Numbered from the stretch's first letter, positions 30,358-42,387 are shown. The stretch is DNA of 64,000 bases from JACCYJ01 sp038198775 (GCA_038198775.1 JBBPZV010000018.1:124001-188000), one strand, 5' to 3'. Notes: generated from the sequence alone by a model not told the origin. Made by a program: numbers and translations.

Positions 30358-31986
30358 TCAGGCCATGTGCGGGTAGCGGTGGTCGGTAGGCGGGGCGAAG
30401 GTCTCCTTGATCGAGCGGGTGGAGGTCCACCGCAGCAGGTTCTGCATCGCGCCGGCCTTGTCGTTGGTGCCCGATGCCCGCCCGCCGCCGAACGGTTGCT
30501 GCCCGACCACCGCCCCGGTCGGCTTGTCGTTGATGTAGAAGTTCCCGGCCGCATAGCGCAGCCGGTGCTGGGCATCGGCGATCGCGGCGCGGTCGGTGGC
30601 TACGATCGACCCGGTGAGCGCGTACGACGCCGCCGGCTCCAGCTGATCCAGCACCTTGTCGTACGAGCCGTCGGGGTAGACCGAAACCGAAAGGATGGGC
30701 CCGAAGTACTCGGTGGAGAAGATCTCGTCGCTCGGGTCGCTGCCCAGCAGGATCGTCGGGCGCACGAACCAGCCCTGCGAGTCGTCGTACTTGCCGCCCG
30801 CGACCACCTCGATCGAGGCCGTCGAGTGCGCCCGGTCGATCGCGGCCTTGTGCTTGGCGAACGCGCGCCCGTCGATCACCGCGGCCGAGAAGTTGGTGAA
30901 GTCGGTCGGCGATCCCATCGCCAGCCCCTCGGTGGTGGCGACCAGGTCGTCTCTCATCCGCTGCCAGAGGCTGTGCGGAACGTACGCCCGCGAGGCCGCC
31001 GAGCACTTCTGACCCTGGTACTCGAAGGCGCCGCGAACCATAGCGGTGCGCAGCACGTCGACGTCGGCGCTGGGGTGGGCGAGGATGAAGTCCTTCCCGC
31101 CGGTCTCCCCGACCAGGCGGGGATAGGTCCGGTACGCCTCCAGGTTGCTCGCCACCTGCTGCCACAGGTGCCGGAACGTCCCCGTGGACCCGGTGAAGTG
31201 CAACCCGGCCAGCTCCGGGTCGGCCAGCACCACGTCCGACACGGCCAGCCCGTCGCCGGTGACCTGGTTGATCACACCGGGCGGCAGCCCGGCCGCCTCC
31301 AGCAGCCGCATCGTGAAGTGCGCGGCGAACTGCTGGGTCGGCGATGGCTTCCAGACCACGACATTGCCCATCAGCGCCGGCGCGGTGGGCAGGTTGGCCC
31401 CGATCGCGGTGAAGTTGAACGGGGTGATCGCGTAGACGAAGCCCTCCAGCGCGCGGTGGTCCATCCGGTTCCACACGCCCTTGGCGTTTGCGTACGGCTG
31501 CTCGGCTCTCAGCTGCTCGGCGAAGAAGACGTTGAACCGCCAGAAGTCGATCAGCTCGCACGCGGCGTCGATCTCGGCCTGCACCACGGTCTTGGACTGG
31601 CCCAGCATCGTCGCGGCGTTGAGGGTGGAACGCCAAGGACCGGACAAGAGCTCGGCGGCCTTGAGGAAGATCGCGGCCCGGTCGTCGAAGGCCATGTCAC
31701 GCCAGGCCGGCGCGGCGCCCTTGGCGGCGGCGACCGCGTCGCGAGCGTCCGTGGCGGTGGCGTTGCCCATCGTCCCCAGCACCTGGTCGTGCGCGTGCGG
31801 CTGCACCGCCGCGATCGCCTCGCCACCGCCCATCCGCTGCTCGCCGCCGATCGTGCATGGCAGGTCGATCCGCGCTGTCTGGAGCTCGGCGAGGCGGACC
31901 TCGAGCGCGGCGCGCTCACCGCTGCCGGGGGCGTAGTCGAGGACCGGTTCGTTCACCGGGGTTGGCACACGAGTGAGGGCGTCCAT
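30358..31986 (-). CDS. pruA: 1-pyrroline-5-carboxylate dehydrogenase
   Basis: The 542-residue aldehyde dehydrogenase has the group-4 P5C dehydrogenase layout: NAAFNFTAIG-type text (ITPFNFTAIGANLPTAPAL), ETGGKDF (catalytic Glu), GQKCSAASRAYVP (catalytic Cys) and a closing QPFGGGRASGTNDKAG. It oxidises glutamate semialdehyde to glutamate with NAD in proline catabolism. Length matches the stand-alone bacterial/eukaryotic-type enzyme, not the bifunctional PutA. No proline dehydrogenase gene is adjacent. Glutamate formed here could feed the large GDH 10 kb away. Confidence 0.94.
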   Translation of the reverse strand: MDALTRVPTPVNEPVLDYAPGSGERAALEVRLAELQTARIDLPCTIGGEQRMGGGEAIAAVQPHAHDQVLGTMGNATATDARDAVAAAKGAAPAWRDMAFDDRAAIFLKAAELLSGPWRSTLNAATMLGQSKTVVQAEIDAACELIDFWRFNVFFAEQLRAEQPYANAKGVWNRMDHRALEGFVYAITPFNFTAIGANLPTAPALMGNVVVWKPSPTQQFAAHFTMRLLEAAGLPPGVINQVTGDGLAVSDVVLADPELAGLHFTGSTGTFRHLWQQVASNLEAYRTYPRLVGETGGKDFILAHPSADVDVLRTAMVRGAFEYQGQKCSAASRAYVPHSLWQRMRDDLVATTEGLAMGSPTDFTNFSAAVIDGRAFAKHKAAIDRAHSTASIEVVAGGKYDDSQGWFVRPTILLGSDPSDEIFSTEYFGPILSVSVYPDGSYDKVLDQLEPAASYALTGSIVATDRAAIADAQHRLRYAAGNFYINDKPTGAVVGQQPFGGGRASGTNDKAGAMQNLLRWTSTRSIKETFAPPTDHRYPHMA

Positions 31987-32110
31987 GCCGGCAGGCTACG
32001 CCGCGGCTGCCCTACGCCGTGCCCGCGGCCGGGGCGCGACGCTCGGGTCCCTGCCTCACGAGAACAGACCGCGGTTCATGGCAGATGCGCGTTTCATCGA
32101 GCCGTCAGCT

Positions 32111-32485
32111 TCAAAGGCTCGACAACAGCTGCGCGAGCTCCTGCGGGGCGTACCACGCCAGCTCCTCCTCCGCGGTCTCGGCGACGTGGATCGACGCCAC
32201 CGCGGCGAGCGGCACCGGCTCGGTGACGACGACGGCACCGGGCTCGGCGGCCCGGTCCACTCGGACCGAACCCGAGTCCGCCGCGACCACCACAACGGGC
32301 ACTGCCCAGGCTCTCGACCCGGCCAGCACCATCGCGGCGTACTCGAGCTCCTCGACGTCGTCGCTGCCGTGCACCTCCCCCAACGCCGGGGTCGCGGCGT
32401 ACGCGCTCAACGGTGGCGGCCCCAGCTCACCCACCGTGGACAGCCGCTCCAGGCCGGCGAAGTCGAGCGGGACGTACACGCGCAT
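32111..32485 (-). CDS. DUF6912-like conserved protein
   Basis: The 124-residue soluble protein starts MRVYVPLDFAGLERLSTVGE, then has YAATPALGEVHGSDDVEELE and YAAMVLAGSR, and closes with ELAWYAPQELAQLLSSL. This is the layout of a small actinobacterial family (DUF6912) of unknown role. A longer in-frame reading upstream overlaps the CpaE-like gene and is a shadow. It lies 23 bp downstream of that gene and may be co-transcribed. Confidence 0.7.
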   Translation of the reverse strand: MRVYVPLDFAGLERLSTVGELGPPPLSAYAATPALGEVHGSDDVEELEYAAMVLAGSRAWAVPVVVVAADSGSVRVDRAAEPGAVVVTEPVPLAAVASIHVAETAEEELAWYAPQELAQLLSSL

Positions 32486-32508
32486 GCGGCATCGTGGCAC
32501 GGCGCATG

Positions 32509-33768
32509 TCAGCGTTGTCGCCGCGCCGCGCGACCTCGGGTGGAAGCCGGTACGCCGGACACCTCGGATGCGAGCTGGTCGAGCGCGAGCGTGAGCGGGG
32601 AGCTCGGAGCACACTCGACGAGGGTCTTGCCCTCCACCGCCGCCCGGTCGGTCGCCTGCCGGTCCTCCGGCAAGAACGCGACGGGGTCGCACCCTGTGAA
32701 GCGGCACAAGACCTCGGCGACCTGCTCCCGGCTCCAGCCGAGGCGCGGCCGCATCCGGTTGACCACCATCGCGGCATCGACGCCCGGCACTGCCTCGCGC
32801 AGGTCGAGAACGCCGCGAGCCAGGCGGGACAGGCCGAGCGGGTCCGCGGACCCGACGGCCACGACCAGGTCGGACCGCTCGATCGCCAGCAGCGTGCAGC
32901 CGTTGCGGCGCGGCGCCGCCGTGTCGTACGCCAGGTCCTCGTCCTGCTCGAGGCAGAAGCCGCAGTCGACGATCACCAGTGGCGCCATATGCTGAGCCGT
33001 GCTCAGGATCTGCGAGAGCGCACCGGGCCGCAGCTGCGGCCACCGGTCGGCGCGCGGCAGCCCGGTGAGAATCCGCAGGTAGGGACCGAGCTCGCGCACC
33101 TGCCCCCGCATCGAGGCCAAGTCCAGCGACCCGGTGGTCGCCAGGCGGGCTGCAGCGAGCACGCCGGAGATCTCGTCCAGCACGGCAAGCATCGACGCCA
33201 GCGCACCGCCGTAGACGTCTGCATCGACGAGCAGGGTCGCGTGTCGACGTTGCGCGCAGGCCGCTGCCAGCCCGAGTGCCACCGTGCTGCGACCGGGCGC
33301 CCCGGTCGGGCCCCACACCGCCACCAGCCGGCCGGCCTGCCCGGTGGGCTCCGCAAACGGGACCTCGCGCTCCGGCGGCAGCAGCTCGGCGTCGGATCGT
33401 TCCACGTTCCGTGCGGCGAGCAGGCTCGGGAGCGCGGTGATGTCGGGCCAGGACAACACGGCCGCGTCCCCGGTGACCGGGCTGAGCCGGGCCACTCGAT
33501 CGGCCTGCGTACCGTCGTCCGGGTCGGTCATCAGCACCGGGAAGGCGCCCCCCTCCACCAACCGGTCGAGCACGTCGGTGTCGAGCCCGCGCAGCCGGGC
33601 GCTGAGCAGCGCCGCATCAGCACGGCCGCTGGCGGCCGTGGCCACGACGTCGGCAACATCGATGCAGCGACGAACCAACGTCATGCCCGAGCCGGGCTGC
33701 TGCAGGACGCGAACCACCGAAATCTCCCACGACTCGTCCGCGGCGGCCAGCAGGACGTTGACGGTCAC
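32509..33768 (-). CDS. cpaE: CpaE/TadZ-like pilus localisation ATPase
   Basis: The 419-residue protein has a receiver-like N-terminal domain (VLLAAADESWEISVVRVLQQ) lacking a clear phosphorylation site, joined to a MinD/ParA-type ATPase (VAVWGPTGAPGRSTVALGLA, then LLVDADVYGGALA and PLVIVDCGFCLEQ). The deviant Walker A has Arg-Ser-Thr in place of Lys-Ser/Thr. CpaE/TadZ proteins position the Flp pilus machine. The GTG at 33768 overlaps the SAF-domain gene stop. This two-gene cluster complements the cpaF-tadBC operon at 7.8-12.5 kb. Confidence 0.82.
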   Translation of the reverse strand: MTVNVLLAAADESWEISVVRVLQQPGSGMTLVRRCIDVADVVATAASGRADAALLSARLRGLDTDVLDRLVEGGAFPVLMTDPDDGTQADRVARLSPVTGDAAVLSWPDITALPSLLAARNVERSDAELLPPEREVPFAEPTGQAGRLVAVWGPTGAPGRSTVALGLAAACAQRRHATLLVDADVYGGALASMLAVLDEISGVLAAARLATTGSLDLASMRGQVRELGPYLRILTGLPRADRWPQLRPGALSQILSTAQHMAPLVIVDCGFCLEQDEDLAYDTAAPRRNGCTLLAIERSDLVVAVGSADPLGLSRLARGVLDLREAVPGVDAAMVVNRMRPRLGWSREQVAEVLCRFTGCDPVAFLPEDRQATDRAAVEGKTLVECAPSSPLTLALDQLASEVSGVPASTRGRAARRQR

Positions 33769-34469
33769 GACGCCGGAGGACCCAGGCGGACGAGCACCGC
33801 GGAACCGTTGGCGAGCCGAGCCAGCGTGGTGTCCAACGTTTCCGCGGCGGCGGCGTCCAGCCCGATCAGGACCTCGACGTCCTGCGTCGCCGACAGGGCC
33901 GAGTCGGTGGCCCCGACCGAGAGCACGGGGACGTCTTCGAGGACCTTGACCGCATCGGAGGGCTCGGCTCCGGCGGCGTCACCGGGCACCACCCAGACCT
34001 CCACCCGATCGCCAGGTGCGAGATCCGCCGGGAGCGAACCTCGAGCCACGGCCACCGGAAGCTCTGCTGCCGCCGCCTCGGCGGCGGGCTGCAGCGCCGA
34101 GGCGCTCAGCAGCTCGCCCGCGGCCATGTCGTGAGCCAGCACGACGCCGGCCGGCGGTGCGGTCTGCGCGGACAGGTAGCGCCCGACCTGGCCGGCGACG
34201 GCGAAGTGGACGCGCGTCAGTGTGACGTCGTCTGCACCAACCGCGGCGCCGGCCGGCAGATCCACCCGCAAGGACCAGACCCCGACCGTGTCGTCGGCCG
34301 CGTCGACCACTCGTACGCCCAGGACCAGGGAGCCGGCCACGAGCAGAATGCCGGCGACCAGCCGAGGGTCGCGCCACCGGGCCAGGGACAGGCGCCGCGC
34401 CGGTGTCGACGAGGGGGAGGCGTCAGCGGACCCGCTCACCGCCCTCCCTGCGCCAACCGATGTCGCCAT
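33765..34469 (-). CDS. SAF-domain (CpaB/RcpC-like) membrane protein
   Basis: The 234-residue protein has one N-terminal membrane segment (LVAGILLVAGSLVLGVRVV) and an extracellular SAF/ChapFlgA-like domain (RVDLPAGAAVGADDVTLTRV, LAHDMAAGELLSASAL, LAPGDRVEVWVVPGD). In tad systems this is the CpaB/RcpC position. It is directly upstream of the CpaE-like gene with a GTGA overlap. In a single-membrane bacterium it would contact the pilus outside the cell membrane. Confidence 0.8.
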   Translation of the reverse strand: MATSVGAGRAVSGSADASPSSTPARRLSLARWRDPRLVAGILLVAGSLVLGVRVVDAADDTVGVWSLRVDLPAGAAVGADDVTLTRVHFAVAGQVGRYLSAQTAPPAGVVLAHDMAAGELLSASALQPAAEAAAAELPVAVARGSLPADLAPGDRVEVWVVPGDAAGAEPSDAVKVLEDVPVLSVGATDSALSATQDVEVLIGLDAAAAETLDTTLARLANGSAVLVRLGPPAS

Positions 34470-34568
34470 AGCGACATTCTGCTCACAATGGGATGCACGT
34501 CCACTTCTGGTCCACAGCGAGGTGGCTCGGTTGTGGACAACCGCCAGCCACTGGTCGCCGCTGGCACA

Positions 34569-34862
34569 ATGACGGGCATGCCCATCGGCGGCGGACAGCC
34601 ACGCTTCTTAGCCCTGGCCGACGTGGCAGAGGTCCTCAACACCTCCATCAACCAGGTGTACGCGCTGGTCCGGCGCGGCGAGCTGGTGGCCATGAGGATC
34701 GGTGGGCGAGGTCAGTGGCGGGTGGAGACCAACGAGCTGGAGGCGTTCATCGAGCGGCAGTACTCCCACACGCGTGACTACATCTCCCGCAACCCGTGGG
34801 GGAAGGTCGAGGAGTCTGCGCCCGCGGAGAACTCGGCGCCCGACACCGCTGACGGGCGCTGA
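34569..34862 (+). CDS. Helix-turn-helix (MerR/excisionase-like) DNA-binding protein
   Basis: The 97-residue protein has a single winged HTH of the excisionase/BldC type: FLALADVAEVLNTSINQVYA, then LVRRGELVAMRIGGRGQWRV and ETNELEAFIERQY. The tail is polar. Such proteins are stand-alone chromosomal regulators in actinomycetes. It is divergent from the SAF/CpaE genes (99 bp between starts), making it a candidate regulator of that cluster. The ATG at 34569 is used; another in-frame ATG follows three codons later. Confidence 0.82.
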   Translation: MTGMPIGGGQPRFLALADVAEVLNTSINQVYALVRRGELVAMRIGGRGQWRVETNELEAFIERQYSHTRDYISRNPWGKVEESAPAENSAPDTADGR

Positions 34863-34868
34863 CAAGGT

Positions 34869-35432
34869 TCACCCGGTATCCCGCTGGCACCTTAGCGCGG
34901 CCACAGCCTCGTACGGCAGGAGTTCCCGGCCGGCTGACCGGCGGCTTCGCACGTCGGCATCAGGTCCGAGGTGGCGAATCTCGACGAAGTCGGCGCCGGC
35001 CCGCTCCGGCACCCCGGTGACGACGCTGCCGTCTCGCCGGACGACGTGCACCTCGTCGCGGTTGCGGGCCAGCGCCCGCCAGGTCGCCGGCCACCCCATC
35101 CGCTCGGCGATCTGGGAACCGCGAGAGGGCGAGGCCTGAGCCGGAAGACCGGTCACGCCGAGCAGCGCAGACCAGGCGACCAACCACTCGACCTGTTCGC
35201 TGGTTGCCAGCAGCAGCCAGCACGCCGCCACCTGACGCACCTGACCGCGCAGGCCATCAGCGCCTTCGACGCGTACCGACACGGTGACACCGATCGCAGC
35301 GCGGAAGCGGTCAGCGAGGCGGATCGAGGCCAACTCGGCCCTGGTCCGGTCCATGATCTCGGCGTCCCGCTCGAGCATGTCGAGCCCGAGCGCGTCGACC
35401 TCGAGGTCAGCGAACAGGCGCTGCCATCGCAC
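34869..35432 (-). CDS. Conserved actinobacterial protein of unknown function
   Basis: About 187 residues from a GTG at 35432, chosen because the conserved head VRWQRLFADLEVDAL begins there; in-frame codons continue to 35525. The protein has an N-terminal helix (RDAEIMDRTRAELASIRLAD) and then two beta-rich segments, SVRVEGADGLRGQVRQVA and VHVVRRDGSVVTGVPERAGA. The second resembles small RNA- or DNA-binding barrel repeats. No function is known to me. It ends six bases from the convergent HTH gene. Confidence 0.65.
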   Translation of the reverse strand: MRWQRLFADLEVDALGLDMLERDAEIMDRTRAELASIRLADRFRAAIGVTVSVRVEGADGLRGQVRQVAACWLLLATSEQVEWLVAWSALLGVTGLPAQASPSRGSQIAERMGWPATWRALARNRDEVHVVRRDGSVVTGVPERAGADFVEIRHLGPDADVRSRRSAGRELLPYEAVAALRCQRDTG

Positions 35433-35564
35433 AGCCGAACGCTGCCACGGAGCCCGCCACGAGCCAAGTACGACCCTGTGGACAGCCGTAGCGCAGTAAA
35501 GCCAAAGAGGGTTTACTGACATCAAACGCGAGCAAACTAAGGCTAGTTTAGGAAAAGGGCCATC

Positions 35565-36308
35565 GTGGGATCACTCACTCGGGCGGCACGGATGCTTGCC
35601 GCAACGGCGCTCGGTGCGATCGTCGAGCGAACCCTGCTGGCAGCGACGCCGGACGCATGGCGAGGTCTCCGACCGCTGCCGGGTCGACCAGCCACCGACG
35701 CAGCACACGCGCTGGCCGACGCGGCTACGCTGATCGCGCTCTCGGCCTGGACGTGGCTGCTCCTGTCGACCGGGATAGCCACCGTCGTCGCGCTGCGCGG
35801 CCCCGGCTCGCGGCGATGGCACCGGGCGGCGCGCCAGGTGGTGCCCGACACGGTCCACGGGCTGGCGGCATGGATCCTCGGTGCCACCCTGGTGGCGTTC
35901 ACGGCGGCTCCGGCCGCGGCTGTCCGCGACGCCGGAGCCGGCGCAGCCGCCGCGGGAGGGGTCCGGGTCCAGACCAGCTCACCGGCGTCGTCGCTGCGTG
36001 GCCTGCCCCTGCCCGACCGGCCCACCGGCCGCCCGCCACCCACCACCTCTTCCCAGGCCTGCCAGGACCCGCAGCCCCCACCACGGCGACTCGTCCGCGC
36101 CGGGGACACCCTGTGGGCGATCGCCGCCGAACGCCTGGGGGATCACGCCACCCCCGGCCGCATCGCGGCCGCATGGCCTGGCTGGTACGCCGCCAACCGC
36201 GACCGGATCGGCCCCGACCCGGACCTCATCCTGCCCGGCACGATGCTGCGGGTGCCACGCGCAGGCCCATCCCAACCAGACGAGAGGCCGCGCCGCGATG
36301 ACTGCTGA
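35565..36308 (+). CDS. LysM-domain membrane protein
   Basis: The 247-residue protein has two hydrophobic helices (LIALSAWTWLLLSTGIATVV near residues 57-76; GLAAWILGATLVAFTAAPAA near 105-125), a Pro-rich linker and a C-terminal LysM domain (RLVRAGDTLWAIAAERLGD, then WYAANRDRIGPDPDLILPG and MLRVP). LysM binds N-acetylglucosamine in peptidoglycan, so the protein probably tethers the membrane to the wall. It starts at a GTG and overlaps the following Rv3235-like gene by 11 bp. The AT-rich stretch just upstream (35505-35555) is the likely promoter region. Confidence 0.82.
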   Translation: MGSLTRAARMLAATALGAIVERTLLAATPDAWRGLRPLPGRPATDAAHALADAATLIALSAWTWLLLSTGIATVVALRGPGSRRWHRAARQVVPDTVHGLAAWILGATLVAFTAAPAAAVRDAGAGAAAAGGVRVQTSSPASSLRGLPLPDRPTGRPPPTTSSQACQDPQPPPRRLVRAGDTLWAIAAERLGDHATPGRIAAAWPGWYAANRDRIGPDPDLILPGTMLRVPRAGPSQPDERPRRDDC

Positions 36309-36699
36309 GCCCTGGGAGGAGCCCGCGGGCGGCGGCGAGCCGCGGGTGTTGCGTCTAGTCGACCCGCCGGGGGCCGGAAGCGAGGAGACCCTTCAGGCGA
36401 TCGCCCAGCGCTTCGTCCAGGCGCTCGTCGAGATCGTGGAAGGGGACCGGTCTCCCGGTCAGCTGCTGCGCTGGACCGCGCCGCTCGTCTACGAGGACCT
36501 CGTGTCCCGGATGTGCGCCCGCCGTCGCACGTCATGCAGCCCTCGGGCCAGGCTGATATCGGTGCGGGTCTACCACCCGTTTCGGGGAGTGGCCGAGGTC
36601 TCCGCCCACGTGCGGCACGGCACCCGTTCCCGAGCCCTCGCAGTCCGGATGGAACTGTTCGGCGGACGCTGGGTGTGCACCGCGATCGACTGGGACTGA
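36298..36699 (+). CDS. Rv3235-family protein
   Basis: The 133-residue protein starts at the ATG at 36298 inside the end of the LysM gene. It shows the family pattern: a helix (LQAIAQRFVQALVEIVEGDR), SPGQLLRWTAPLVYEDLV and the closing VRVYHPFRGVAEVSAHV with ALAVRMELFGGRWVCTAIDW. In many actinomycetes it lies beside secA, as here (18 bp from the convergent secA stop). The function is unknown. The LysM and Rv3235 genes form a small operon. Confidence 0.83.
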   Translation: MTAEPWEEPAGGGEPRVLRLVDPPGAGSEETLQAIAQRFVQALVEIVEGDRSPGQLLRWTAPLVYEDLVSRMCARRRTSCSPRARLISVRVYHPFRGVAEVSAHVRHGTRSRALAVRMELFGGRWVCTAIDWD

Positions 36700-36716
36700 C
36701 AGGCGCTCCGGCCGGC

Positions 36717-39515
<2,799 letters not shown>

Positions 39516-39651
39516 GTCGTCGGACTCCTAGGCCGGGGCGACCGCGCACCCCATCGCTTGCGAGACATGCCACGTCAGGCGGTGGCACCTGCCCATCCTA
39601 GGCGGTCGCCGTCGCCGGCCAGCGATCTCCCGACGTCTCGCGGCGGTGCGC

Positions 39652-40857
39652 TCAGGCCACCGATCCGACGGCGGCGATCAGCGCAGCGGCCAGGTCACCC
39701 TGGGGCTGTACCGCGACCGACGACAACCCCAGCCAGCCGGCCATCTCGGCGAGCGCGACCGCCAGCTCGACCGCGGTCTCGCCCGGAGCGTGCTGCTCTG
39801 CGTACGCGGCCTTTACCACCAGCACCCCGGCGGCTCGGTCGGCCTTCAGATCGACGCGGGCCACCAGCCGGTCCCCGAGCAGGAACGGCAGCACGTAGTA
39901 GCCGTGCACGCGCTTGGCCGCCGGGACGTAGATCTCGATCCGGTAGCGGAAGCCGAACAGCGCCTCGGTGCGGGCACGCTCCCACACCAACGGGTCGAAC
40001 GGGCTCAGCAGTGCCCTGGCCCCCACCCGGCGCGGAACGTGCGCGTCGGAGTGCAGAAAGGCCCGCCGGCTCCACCCGGCCACCTGGACCGGGCGCAGCT
40101 CCCCCGCGGACACGAGGTCTGCGATCGCGGAGCGGGTGGGCTCGACGCGGGTGCGGAAGTAGTCGCGCAGACACCGCTCGCTGGCAACGCCGTGGGCCTG
40201 CGCGGCCGCGCGGACCAGGATGCGGTGGGACTCGGCCGGCTCCGGGGTCGGCGCGGCCAGCACCGCCGGCGGCAGCACCCGCTCCGGCATGTCGTAGACC
40301 CGTTCGAAGGCCGGGTTGCGCCGCGCGGACGTGACCTGCCCGGTGTAGAAGAGCCACTCCAGCACGGTTTTGACCAAGGACCAGTTCCACCCCCACCGGT
40401 CCCTGGCCCGCGGCACGTCGCACTCGACCTGCCGCGCCGTCACCGGCCCACGCTCACGTACCTCGTCCAGGACCCAGGCCACCACGCCGGGGTGGTCGCG
40501 GGCAGCCCGCTTCACCCCGCCCCAGGCATCCGCCGGGTCGAGCATGCGAAACCGCAGCGCGGGCTGCAGATCGACGCGCACCAGCGATGCCTCGTGCGCC
40601 CAGTACTCGAACAACCGGCGCGGGGACCGGCCGAACGCTCGGTCGAGCAGCGGCAGCGGATACGGGCCGACCCGGGAGTACAACGGCAGGTAGTGCGCGC
40701 GGGCGAGAACGTTGACCGAGTCGACCTGGAAGACCCCGAGCCGCCCGACGACCCGGTGCAGCGCCCTGGGCGTGGGTGCGACCAGGCGCCGGTCGGTGAA
40801 CCCCTGCGCGGCCAGCGCGACCCGCCGGGCCTGGGTCAGCGTCAACCGGTCAGCCAC
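39652..40857 (-). CDS. YcaQ-family winged-helix DNA glycosylase
   Basis: The 401-residue product matches the AlkX/YcaQ (HTH_42) family: LTLTQARRVALAAQGF at the start, LGVFQVDSVNVLARAHYLPLYSR, FEYWAHEASLV and VYDMPERVLP, then SPFDPLVWERARTEALFGF and VHGYYVLPFLLGDRLVARVDLKADR. The family excises DNA interstrand cross-links (E. coli YcaQ/AlkX) or the toxin-modified bases of azinomycin-type producers (AlkZ). The catalytic Gln-x-Gln/Asp signature corresponds to the QVDSVN block. The gene stands alone between secA and the response regulator. Confidence 0.85.
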   Translation of the reverse strand: MADRLTLTQARRVALAAQGFTDRRLVAPTPRALHRVVGRLGVFQVDSVNVLARAHYLPLYSRVGPYPLPLLDRAFGRSPRRLFEYWAHEASLVRVDLQPALRFRMLDPADAWGGVKRAARDHPGVVAWVLDEVRERGPVTARQVECDVPRARDRWGWNWSLVKTVLEWLFYTGQVTSARRNPAFERVYDMPERVLPPAVLAAPTPEPAESHRILVRAAAQAHGVASERCLRDYFRTRVEPTRSAIADLVSAGELRPVQVAGWSRRAFLHSDAHVPRRVGARALLSPFDPLVWERARTEALFGFRYRIEIYVPAAKRVHGYYVLPFLLGDRLVARVDLKADRAAGVLVVKAAYAEQHAPGETAVELAVALAEMAGWLGLSSVAVQPQGDLAAALIAAVGSVA

Positions 40858-40905
40858 GGCCGAACGCTACGACCCCGCCGTGACAGTGACGGCTCAGCAG
40901 CAGCC

Positions 40906-41658
40906 TCAGCGACTCGCCGGCACGTCGAGCAACCGCTCCCGCACCGCGTACATGACCGCCTCCATCCGCGAATGCAGCTGCAGCTTCTCCAAGATGTTGC
41001 GGACGTGGTTCTTTACGGTGTTCTCGCTGATGAACAGCGCCTTGGCGACCTCTCGGTTGTTGCCGCCGCGTGCCACCAGGCGCAGCACCTCCAGCTCCCT
41101 TTCGGTGAGTCGCGGAGTCATTGGGGTGAAGCGCTCCGGGCGCGACATCGACTTGAACTCGTCGAGCAGCTTGGTCGCCATCGCGGGGCTGATCAGCGAC
41201 TGACCGTCGGCGACCAGCCGGACCGCCCGTGCCACTTCGTCGATGGAGGAGTCCTTGAGCAGGTAGCCGGACGCACCGCTCCTGACGGCGTCGTAGAGGT
41301 CGACCTCGTCGTCGCTGGCGGTCAGCATGATGATGCGGGTCGTCGGTGCCGCCGCCTTCATCGCGACGCAGGTATCGATACCAGAGAGCTTCGGCATCCG
41401 GACGTCGAGCAGGACCACGTCGGGGGCGTACCGCAGGACGAGATCGACTGCCGACTCACCGTCGGCGGCCTCCCCGATGAGTTCCAGCCCAGGTTCTGCC
41501 GACAAGACCATCGTTAGCCCCCTCCGAAACAGCTCCTGGTCGTCGACCACGAGCACCCGGATCGGCTCCGGCTCAGCGACCGTCGGCTCCGCCTCGGCCC
41601 ATGAGTGATCGGCGCTGCCGAAGTGCCGGCGCAGGCCGTCGGAGTCCGGCTGTTTCAC
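40906..41658 (-). CDS. LuxR/NarL-family response regulator (orphan)
   Basis: The 250-residue protein has a receiver domain with acidic pocket VDDQ and phosphoacceptor Asp85 (VVLLDVRMPK), then a LuxR HTH (LTERELEVLRLVARGGNNRE, then VAKALFISENTVKNHVRNI). A Pro/Glu-rich N-terminal extension of about 30 residues precedes the receiver. The GTG at 41658 is taken as start. No histidine kinase gene is adjacent, so its partner or signal is unknown. It is directly downstream of hpf, a stationary-phase gene. Confidence 0.88.
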   Translation of the reverse strand: MKQPDSDGLRRHFGSADHSWAEAEPTVAEPEPIRVLVVDDQELFRRGLTMVLSAEPGLELIGEAADGESAVDLVLRYAPDVVLLDVRMPKLSGIDTCVAMKAAAPTTRIIMLTASDDEVDLYDAVRSGASGYLLKDSSIDEVARAVRLVADGQSLISPAMATKLLDEFKSMSRPERFTPMTPRLTERELEVLRLVARGGNNREVAKALFISENTVKNHVRNILEKLQLHSRMEAVMYAVRERLLDVPASR

Positions 41659-41715
41659 TGGGCGATTCTGACACGGTGCGGCAGCCGATGGGGGGCCCAC
41701 CACGATCCCATCTGC

Positions 41716-42330
41716 CTAACGCGCGAGGCGGATGACGCCGTAGTCGTATCCGCGGCGTCGGTAGACCACGCTGGGCTGCTCGCTCTCCTTGTCCACGAAC
41801 AGATAGAAGTCGTGTCCGACGAGCTCCATCTCGTACAGCGCCTGGTCGAGAGCCATCGGACTGGTCCGGTGGGTCTTTTCCCGGACCACGAGTGGCCCGT
41901 CACCGACGACCTCGAGCGGTCCCTCCCGGTGGACGGGTGGATCGCCCGGAGCGGACTCCTCGATGTCGTCCGGCGCTTCGGGTTGCGATGTCGCGCGCGA
42001 CAGCGACATCGGCGCCCGCGAGCCGTGGTGTATCCGCCGCCGGTCCGCCGCCTTGCGCAGCTGACCCTCCAGCTTGACCAACGCTCCGTCCAGTGCGGCC
42101 ATCTTGTCCTCGGCGGCCGCCTCGGCACGGATCACCGGTCCGCGAGTTCGCAAGGTCAGCTCGACCTTCGCCGCTCGCTCGGACAGGCGCGGGTTCCGTT
42201 CGGCGGAGACCTCGACGTCGACGCGGATCACCCGGTGGTCGTACTTCTCCAGCCGGGACAGCTTGTCGGTGGCCAGCTGCCGAAACCGGTCGGAGACCTC
42301 ACAGTGCCGGGCCTTGACCACGATGTCCAC
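41716..42330 (-). CDS. hpf: Ribosome hibernation promoting factor (long form)
   Basis: The 204-residue product has the N-terminal S30AE domain (VDIVVKARHCEVSDRFRQLA; VEVSAERNPRLSE; LTLRTRGPVIRAEA) and the C-terminal dimerisation domain of long HPF (RTSPMALDQALYEMELVGHD; FYLFVDKESEQPSVVYRRRG). Long HPF joins two 70S ribosomes into inactive 100S particles. The GTG at 42330 has GGAGG five bases upstream; a longer upstream reading is unlikely. It lies between the orphan response regulator and comF, as in mycobacteria. Confidence 0.93.
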   Translation of the reverse strand: MDIVVKARHCEVSDRFRQLATDKLSRLEKYDHRVIRVDVEVSAERNPRLSERAAKVELTLRTRGPVIRAEAAAEDKMAALDGALVKLEGQLRKAADRRRIHHGSRAPMSLSRATSQPEAPDDIEESAPGDPPVHREGPLEVVGDGPLVVREKTHRTSPMALDQALYEMELVGHDFYLFVDKESEQPSVVYRRRGYDYGVIRLAR

Positions 42331-42387
42331 GGTGACCTCCTCGATCGGGTTCCATGCCCAGACGCTAGTGCGCGCCGGCACGGGGCA

